In this document: positions 56,600-64,000 of the stretch, piece by piece
Numbering within the stretch: position 1 is the first letter of the stretch
How the letters are laid out: each line of letters starts with the position of its first letter
Assembly (NCBI RefSeq): GCF_027595985.1
Contig: NC_073313.1
Coordinates: 111,594,552-111,658,551, forward strand
From: Sorex araneus
Taxonomy: Eukaryota; Chordata; Mammalia; Eulipotyphla; Soricidae
Direction: 5' to 3'
Length of the DNA: 64,000 nt
Program-made: the position numbers and the translations under genes
The notes under the pieces: generated by a model
Databases searched by the model: none
What the model was told of the DNA's origin: nothing
The model's input: the letters and a program-made list of their open reading frames with translations, nothing else

Positions 56600-58870
56600 T
56601 TTGCCTATTTATCCATCTTATCTTTACTCCTGGGAACTCTTACACAATGGTTGCAAAATTTTACTTTCCTGTCACTTTCCTTCCTTGCATTTAGTGGTCA
56701 ATATTGGTTGTTGAGATTTGAGGGTACTTTATATATCTTGGATATTATGCCTTAATTGCTGTGAGACCTAACTATTTTATTCTTATCAATGGGGTGTCTT
56801 TGTTTCTGGGCCACACCGAGCAGTGCTCAAGGCTTACTCCCGGCTTTGTGCTTAGAGATCATTCTTGGCAGTGCTCAGAGACCATAAGTGTTATGGAGGA
56901 TTGAAGCCAACATAGTCCCCCACAAGACCCACTGTGCTTTGTAGTGTGCTGCGAGGGCCACAGTACATTGTCTTTTTACTTGAAAACTCATTCCTTTTGT
57001 AATGCAGATTTTTCCAATCAATATAGACCCAATAATTCATTTATGCTTTTGTTTTCTTTAGCAGTGGAGTTGAATGGTTAAAAACTCATCTGACTTCAAG
57101 ATATTGTAGTCATGCCAATGCTTACTTGATTTATTTTATAGAAATGGGGTTGACACTCAGGTATATAATCCATTTTGAATTACCTTTTGTAAATTCTATA
57201 AGGCAAGTGCCTTTGGGTCATTTATTTATTAATGAAAATATTGCTTTCCGGGCAACATTTGTTAAAGAGGATCTCCTTGTTGCACTTCCTGTACCTGGCT
57301 CCTTTGTTGTAAATTAACTGTCCATACAAATGAGGGTTTATCTCTGGGATCCCAACTCTATTTCATTGATCGGAGAATCTTTGTTTCAGTAGAATGCAGT
57401 TTTACTAGTGCTTTGCAGTAAAGATTAAAGTCTGGAAAAACAATTCCTCTCATCTCCTTTCTTTAAATTGCTTTGGCTATTCTAGGTATTTTACAGCTTC
57501 ATACAAATTTTAGAATTATTTGTTCTTTGTCTTTGAAAATTCCCTGGCAGTTCAGTGGTAATCTACAATGTGTCTGAAGATCACTGAGTATGCTGATTAT
57601 TTTAACACTGTTGGGTCTTCCAGCCCATCAGTAAAGGATATATTTCTAGTTTTTTGTATACTTTTTTATCTCTTTTAGAAGTTATCTATAATTTTAGATA
57701 GATCTTTTACTCCTTGTTATATTGGTTCTCAGATATTTGAGTTTTTTGACACTAGCTTAAGTACGATGGTTTTGTTTTATTTACTTCCTTTCTACATCAA
57801 ACAAATTTATGTGTATTAGTTTTGTGCTTGTGAATTTAATACACAAGTTTACTATTTTGAAGTTTGACTTCTTTAGCATTTGAATTGTTTTGATTTCTCT
57901 TTCTTATATCATTGCTATAGGAATGATATCCAAATATGTTAAACAGTACGGATGAAAGTGAATAGATTTATAGAGGAATGACATTCAGTTTTTACCTGTT
58001 ATGGATGATGCTAGCTGAAGTTTATTTCGTATGGCCTTACAATATTGGGATAAATTCCTCCAATCTCAGTTTTGAGGATTTTCACCAGAAATTAACCTTT
58101 ATATTACTGAGATAACTATCGTCAATTCTCATTTTGGTGAGTGTTCCAACATGAATGTGTGTTGGAGCACTTATTTACAATGCTTTGTACAAATCTGTCA
58201 AGATTTTTATCTTTTGATATACTGATGTGGTATATAACATTCATTGGCTTGTGTGTGTTAAGAAATTTTCATCTTTATAATTTGGGATGAATCCAATTTT
58301 GTCATTATGTTTGGTTTCCTTAATGCATTATTCTATTTGATTCGCAAGGGTTTTAGAGGATATTTTAATATGCATTGGGGATGGTTGTCTGGAAATTTAG
58401 TGTTCAATAAATTTCTCTCAGCTTTTTGTATCTGGGTAACATTTGTCTCATAGAAACAGTTTGGGAAGATTCCTCCCTCCTTCTTCAAGTTTACCAGTAG
58501 AACTTGAAAAGGACAGATAAAAAGTATTCTTTTAAGTTTTGTAAAAATTCACTTGTGATCTCATCTGGGTGGAGACTTATTTTTTGGAAATTTTCAATAG
58601 CTGTATCATTGTATTTCACAGAAATCAGTCTATTCAAGTCTTCTGTTTCATTCTGATACTCTTGAGAGGTTATAGGATCCTGGAAATTAATGCATTTATT
58701 CTATGTTCTCCAATCTAGTGGCACAAGGTTCTTTGTAGTAACCGTACATGATCTTCTGTGGTTTTGAGATATTTGTTAAAATTTCTCGCCATTTTTGTCT
58801 GATACCCCCATATTTATCAGAGTTTTCTTCATTTTTTTCTTTATGAATCTATTAAAGGATTTTTCATGGA
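56600..58870 (-). mobile_element. Old L1 ORF2, with an old SINE inside
   Basis: Antisense ORF2 from the C-terminus ('gtactttatatatcttggat', 'ttccatgt'-like text) through the reverse transcriptase region ('ccagcccatcagtaaaggat', 'tgatatactgatgtggtata', 'tttgggatgaatccaatttt'). About 2.2 kb, heavily mutated. An old reverse SINE1 lies at 56800-56965. Confidence 0.7.
56800..56965 (-). repeat. Old SINE1-like repeat
   Basis: 'tttctgggccacaccgagca', 'gcttactcccggctttgtgc', 'ggcagtgctcagagaccata', degraded head to about 56965. Confidence 0.65.
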
Positions 58871-59854
58871 TCTTGAAGCATAAGACGGCTTGTGCAACTC
58901 TCTGGAACTCAGAATAACAGGATCTGGCTGTATATTGTCACTGTAATTCAATGAGCTGGTCTTCATAACTACTGTGTCCATCAACTTAGGCTACAATTAC
59001 AAAGCCAAAGTCCAGTAGTTCTAAGAAGCAAACTCTGGTGTGATGTTATTTGGATAGGCCTGTGTCTCCAAATTATAGTTGTCTTTTTTTGTTCTGATAT
59101 TCCTGGATATTACCTTTTAAAACTCTGTAAATTGATTGACATTTCCTGCCACTCCGCCATTACAGGTCTGTGCTAAATTTGAGTTTTGGTGGGAATCTCC
59201 ATCTATTAGTTTTCTTATAGCCACTGATCCCTGTTTTATAGCTTCAAAGGACCTGGGAAGCAGCAGCCAAAGAATTCAGGTTTGTGTATGGCCAAGGATA
59301 GCTGTGAGCCAAGTTTATTCTACCTTAAAGAATGGGGTTTTCAGTAAGAATTACCCTTCTAGTAGCAAATCCACTTCATTTGGTGGGTATAGTTGACAGA
59401 TTGAGATTCTTTTTATAGATCCTTAGATTGATGTTTTCTCCATTCCATGTTCTTTAGATCTCACTGTGAGTTCCTCATCTCACTGCCAAGGCTTTGTATG
59501 GGGGTGTGGAATGGGACCTTGGGTTGAATTGGAGCATCCATGAATCCAGTAGACATATTTGTTTTGATTTAGTTTGGTAAGAACCTAAAATTCATCTTCA
59601 ATTAGTGATAGCTTGACTTCTTTAGCATCTGAATTCCTTTTATTGACATAATATTTATAGTACTGAGATAAGTATTAACCTGAGTTAGCAAGTTTGGTTG
59701 TGCACCTTTTTCCAGACCTGTGGACTGTGACAGACAAGACATCAGGCCTGACTCTTTGGGCATCCACCTTCCAGGATCATGCTAGCTTAACTATTGATAT
59801 GGTGGATGTTGTTCTATGTTACTAAAGGCAGCAAGCTTGCCTGAATTGTCTCTA
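58871..59854. other. No clear feature
   Basis: Unassigned. It may include more of the old L1, but I cannot support it. The 86-aa frame at 59136-59396 has no motif. Confidence 0.4.
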
Positions 59855-59869
59855 CTGAATAGTATTTTT

Positions 59870-60036
59870 TTTTGCTTTTTTGGGTCACACCTGGTGATGC
59901 ACAGGGGTTACTCCTTGCTCTGCACTCAGGAATTATCCCTGGCCACGCTCAGAGGACCATATGGAGTGCTGGGATTTGAACCCGGGTTGGCCGCGTGCAA
60001 GGCAAACGCCCTACCCGCTGTGCTATCTCTCCAGCC
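59870..60036 (-). repeat. SINE1, young, 15-bp TSD
   Basis: Reverse: T-run, 'gggtcacacctggtgatgca', 'tgaacccgggttggccgcgt', 'gctatctctccagccc'. TSD CTGAATAGTATTTTT at 59855-59869 and 60037-60051, exact. Confidence 0.95.
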
Positions 60037-60051
60037 CTGAATAGTATTTTT

Positions 60052-61150
60052 GTTCCTATCACTGGACACTCCTCTAAATCATCTGTACTCCACCCTTTTC
60101 TCTCTTATCACTGAAAGATTTTCATCAAAGTCATATGTTCTTTCATATGTCACAAGTCACATTTATTAAACTCCCATCTTTCCACTGCTCCATTGCCAGT
60201 CACACTGTAGTAATGCAGGCTTTCCTGTATTGGTATCAGTTTCCACTTGTCTTCTCCTAATCTATACTCACTAATGAAAGACTATATGCAGTGGAGTTTG
60301 CTTCAGGAAGTCAAAACAGGTTCTACATGAATGTGTTCCCCCATAAAAATGTTGATGGGTGTTAATGGTCACCAAGTTCCTCTTTATTTGGTCATTTTGG
60401 CCTCTCTCAAAAATGAAACATTGAGTTTATCTTGTGTAAATCTCAGTAATCAGATCAATATAATTTAAACTCACATATTCATAGTATTATTCTGCTATTC
60501 AGTTCTGTTCAACCAATATATTTGTTTCTTATATAATGATCACATTGTTAGAATTACTCTAATTACTACTAGTGTAAATTAAGAAATACTTTTTAACTTT
60601 AGTCAGTGAACAAAGGATAATTTCAGCTACTTTATTTTTATATCAAATGTCTCTCTTTGGATTTTTCTCATACTTATCTCTCCTTATTGAATTCCTCTTC
60701 CATGGACTTCTTATTTTCAGTGAGGAAGTCTAATAAGACTTGTTGGTTTGAAATCTTTAGATTTTAGAGTTATTATGTGATTAAGATTCTTCTCAGGATT
60801 TTATCTTAATTTGTCAGTGCAGATGAGTTTCTCTTCTGCATTACTATGCATGAATTTATATTGCATATAAATTCAATATATTGAGGTCAAGGACAAGGGA
60901 CAAATTTCAAGCTGGACTTAGTGCTGAGCAGGCTTGAATGGCAACCAGAGATACAGAATTTGTTACTATGGCCACTAATATCAAAGATGGCCTCACCAGC
61001 AAGACTGCAAGAGGTCACCAAGATCATCTAGTGATGATTATTATCTCTGTATTCTAGAGTTCTTTCCTAATATTTCAGCTGTAGGATTAGAGGCTGGGTT
61101 TTCAACATACCGGGGCATATTTTCACATTTTATAAGTATCTTCCCTAGTA
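60052..61150. other. No recognisable feature
   Basis: About 1.1 kb without a recognised repeat or exon. Confidence 0.45.
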
Positions 61151-61800
61151 TCATGCACAAAAGTTGAATCAAAATGAATTAAAGACCTTGATACCAAACC
61201 TGAATCCATAGTTACATTGAGGAAAACTTGGGCAGAAATCTCAATCTAGAGCCATAGTTCTAGAAAATGGAAGCAAAGATAAACCAGTGGGACTGAATTA
61301 AATTAAGAACCTCTGCACCTGAAAGGAAATAATGACTAAACTATAAATACATCCTACAAACTGAAATTATTTTCCCTTAATTCATCTGATAAAGGGTTAA
61401 TATTCAAAACAGATATTATCTTGAATACAATTCGGTAGAAAGTTACAAGAAAAAAATTAAAAATGCGGTGAAGAGAAGAACAGAAACTTGTTAAAGAAGA
61501 TAGACAAATGGTCAAAACGCTTTTGAAAAAAATCCTTCTTTGGAAGAGCAGCAGGTGCTTAAAAGTGGTGAAGTATTATACATGAAAGTGTATCAGTAAC
61601 AGTATTGTAAATTACGGTGATTGAAAGAAAATAAAAGGTTGCCTTCTATAGAGGGAAGCAGGGTGATGGGAGAGAAACTGGAGTTACTGGTGGAGAGAAG
61701 TGGATACTGGTGAAGAGATTGTTGTTGGAACATTATATTCCTGAAACTTAATCATGAACAAGTTTGTAAATCACAATGCCTCAATTAAAAAGAAAGAAAA
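61151..61800 (+). mobile_element. Old L1, ORF2 fragment and 3' end
   Basis: Forward: 'ttaaagaccttgataccaaa', 'tcatctgataaagggttaat', then after an internal deletion 'actggtgaagagattgttgt', 'caagtttgtaaatcacaatg', A-rich end. It shares its terminus with the L1 that received the RTE1. Confidence 0.8.
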
Positions 61801-62030
61801 TCTCTCCCCAATTGGATATAATGGTAAAATTTCTTCTTCATTAAACTATTTCTCTGTGTTCAATAAATCTGGGTGCTGTAATTTTGATCCTTCCTGTGGA
61901 ATTTTTGGCAAGGTTTCACAGCTGTTCATGGATATGTTTAATTTAAGCTTTGGTGAAGATATTGCATGATGGTGGGAGGACATAATTACTATTTAATAAT
62001 ATTGTCCCATCACCCTATATTCATGAAATA
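61801..62030. other. No recognisable feature
   Basis: Unassigned; the 71-aa frame (61754-61969) begins inside the L1 tail and is chance. Confidence 0.4.
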
Positions 62031-62038
62031 AAATCACT

Positions 62039-62316
62039 GTATCACTGTCATCTTGTTGATCATTGATTTGCTCCAGGGGGCCCAGTAGTGTCTCCATTCA
62101 TTCTAGCCCTGAGATTTTAGCAGTCTCTCTTTGCTCATCCTTCCCAATGGTGCCGCATTAGAGGCTCTTCGGGGTCAGGGGAATGAGACCCATCATTGTT
62201 ACTGTATTTGGCATAAGAATACGCTACGGGGAGCTTGCCAGGCTCTCCTCTGTGTGTGCAGTAAACTCTCAGTAGCTTGCCAGGTTCTCCAACAGGGAGA
62301 ACTAGTCTATCAGATG
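62039..62316 (-). mobile_element. RTE1-derived non-autonomous element with TSD
   Basis: Reverse: tail 'cactgtatcactgtcatctt', 'gagattttagcagtctctct', 'gcaggctc'-like centre, right end 'caacagggagaactagtcta'. The flanks 'tcatgaaataaaat' and 'tcatgaataaaat' form an imperfect TSD. It lacks the 5' UTR part present in the 575-bp unit, so it is 5'-truncated. Confidence 0.85.
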
Positions 62317-62424
62317 TCATGAATAAAATACTTTCATGAATTTATAATTATAGGGAAGGATAAGTACAGATACACAAATGAATATTTGCCCTTGATTTTT
62401 GTTCCTCAAAAATTATAGATGTGT

Positions 62425-62535
62425 GTATTATTGAAACCAGCTTCAATTCCCACCAGGAGTGATTCCTGAGTTTAGAGTCAGGAGCAAGTTCTGAGCACCA
62501 ATATTCATGCTACCAAAGCAATAAAAAATAAGTAC
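62425..62535 (+). repeat. SINE1 3' half, degenerate
   Basis: 'caattcccaccaggagtgat', 'gagtttagagtcaggagcaa', then an A-rich tail 'gcaataaaaaataa'. Confidence 0.65.
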
Positions 62536-62604
62536 ATTAGTGATGAATTATCAGCTCTTTCTATTTTAAATTTATGATGATAATTTAATTAGATAACATA
62601 TTTC

Positions 62605-62679
62605 TTTCAGACTCCAGAGAGACAATAGAGCATATATGACATTTGCCTTGCATGTGGTTGAGCTAGGTACAATACTTGG
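62605..62679 (+). repeat. SINE1 5' half, interrupted by an LTR
   Basis: 'ccagagagacaatagagcat', 'atttgccttgcatgtggttg', then box-B-like 'ggtacaatacttgg'. The body should resume after the LTR, beyond the window end. Confidence 0.7.
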
Positions 62680-62857
62680 TATAGGATAACATTGGTTTGT
62701 GCTTTCTCCTCTGCCACAAGGAGCTTAAGTTTACTGAGTAATACCCATCACAATGTCCCCAAAGCACTCCTATTTCCTCAATATCCATCTTTAACTTCTC
62801 TGTGCTCTGTTTTCATTTCCCCTAAGCAGTAACATGTAAAGTGACTTGTAAAGTCAA
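62680..62857 (+). mobile_element. LTR family A, 5' fragment
   Basis: 'ataggataacattggtttgt' and 'ccacaaggagcttaagttta' match the start of family A, continuing to 'gtgacttgtaaagtca'. A reverse LTR of the same family follows immediately. Confidence 0.78.
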
Positions 62858-62875
62858 ACTCTTTAGAGATCACAG

Positions 62876-64000
62876 TGTGGAAACAGAAAAGGAGGTAGCA
62901 GCACTCTATCTCTCCCGCTGCCCATGTTCAATAGTCTCATGCCACTTCCCCCACTCCGGGAAGGTAGATAGTGATGGGCAGGTGAAGGAAGGAATGGGAG
63001 CCAGGCTAGTTGGTGTCAGTTGCAGTTTATTCCATTCCCATCTCCATTCTCCTCTGATTATCCCCCTGCTTCTTCCTCCCCCTTGCTACTTCATTCTCCT
63101 TCTCACTTAGGATCTGGATCTGGATCCTCCAGCCCACTCTCTTCTTTTTTTTTGCTTTTTTTTTTAACCTGGCAATGCACAGGGGTTACTTCTGGCTCTG
63201 CAATTAGGAATTACCCCTGGCAGTCCTCAGGGGACCATATGGGATGCTGGGAATCCAAGCTGGGGTGGCCGAGTGCAAGGCAAACACCCTACCTGCTGTG
63301 CTATCACTCTAGCCCCCACTTTTACAGCCTAATTAAATCCCAAAGCATGAGGAGTCGGGGCTTATACATAGGTGTGGTCACAATTAATAGGGTTAAAGTT
63401 CTTTCTCTCATGGGATGCTTTTTCTAGGACAGATTCTCTTTCAGCAGGATGACCCAACCAAGAGCAGAATCCCTTGTGTGTGTTTCTCCTCTCCTTGTCC
63501 AAAAAACACATAAGCATTCATAGTATTAATCATTTTGTATGGACATAGTAAGAGATACATTAAGCTTATAAAATCGCTCTCCTGGGCTCATCTCCATCTC
63601 AGACTACAGTGCTCAGGCCAGATTAGTCTTTCCAGTCCCTAGCATGGTCCTAGTCTTGTTGTTACTTTTGGATCATGACACCATTTGTCCATGATCAAGC
63701 TCTTAATTTATAGTTAAGAATCGTGGTGCTTTGGCCTGGCCCATATTGATGCCAGGGTAGCTCACAACTTGCCCTGTGTCCCTTCAGTCCCTCGTCGGGA
63801 CCCTGCTTTTGGGGTGCTAGGAACTAAGGGCAACTGAGGCTTACATTGAGAAAGCAGATGCTCGGGAGTGAATAATATTTGAAACGAATTAAATCCCAAG
63901 TTACAAAGCATAATATTAACTGTCTTCCTTTGTCCATACAAAAAAAATTGTTATAAAAATAAACAATTCAAAAGACATAAGGAAAGGAGAAAGGCAATAT
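62876..64000 (-). mobile_element. LTR family A, reverse, continues past the window
   Basis: Antisense U5/R ('gtttattccattcccatc', antisense polyadenylation signal near 63027), a SINE1 insertion, then U3 with the core 'taatttatagttaagaatcg' and 'cctcgtcgggaccctgcttt'. Matches 53291-54200 in reverse. The U3 terminus is beyond 64000. The left border near 62876 is an estimate. Confidence 0.8.
63146..63316 (-). repeat. SINE1 inside the LTR
   Basis: Reverse: T-runs, 'cctggcaatgcacaggggtt', 'gggaccatatgggatgctgg', 'gctatcactctagccc'. It interrupts the LTR between 'ggatcctccagcccactctc' and 'ccacttttacagcctaatta'. Confidence 0.9.

Overview
This window is mammalian nuclear DNA made almost entirely of retroelements. 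I see no host protein-coding exon, no tRNA or rRNA gene and no CRISPR array. The most likely source is a shrew, probably the common shrew Sorex araneus. The evidence is the tRNA-derived SINE whose head reads 'gggctggagcaatagcaca' and whose tail ends in a 'gtgtgacccaaaaagc'-like phrase, together with an RTE-clade LINE of the RTE1_Sar type. Naming these families is recognition from memory; the copies, target-site duplications (TSDs) and orientations below are read directly from the sequence.

Layout. 0-9.9 kb: decayed L1 fragments in both orientations, two short SINEs, a 575-bp internally deleted RTE1 derivative with a 27-bp TSD (3296-3870) and a younger reverse L1 (4791-5809). 10.2-16.6 kb: three LTRs of one ERV2-like family (two with 6-bp TSDs), a 285-bp (TTTC)/(TTCC) block, and a piece of RTE1 reverse transcriptase (13213-13985). 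17.5-25.7 kb: copies of an unclassified retroposon, called 'element X' here, repeatedly interrupted by tRNA-headed SINEs ('SINE2') and by an L1, plus a second RTE1 fragment (18913-19237). 26.3-36.8 kb: old L1s, a related 1.27-kb LTR (31066-32332), and element X carrying an L1 with an inverted 5' part, which itself carries a SINE2. 37.98-41.37 kb: an almost complete RTE1 insertion, 5'-inverted, inside an L1 tail with a 10-bp TSD. 43.58-44.04 kb: a solo LTR splitting a SINE. 44.7-53.3 kb: an old reverse L1 holding three younger reverse L1s and SINEs, all with readable TSDs. 53.3-64 kb: more LTRs, a 5'-inverted processed pseudogene of GRPEL2, an old L1 and SINEs.

How the parts relate. L1 would supply the machinery for the A-tailed SINE ('SINE1') and for the GRPEL2 retrocopy. 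RTE1 appears to be the parent of several non-autonomous families: its 3' tail and parts of its 5' UTR reappear in the 575-bp derivative, in SINE2, and (5' UTR only) in element X. RTE1_Sar has been reported as horizontally transferred between parasitic nematodes and the shrew, so those SINE families would descend from a foreign element. I consider this the most interesting system in the window.
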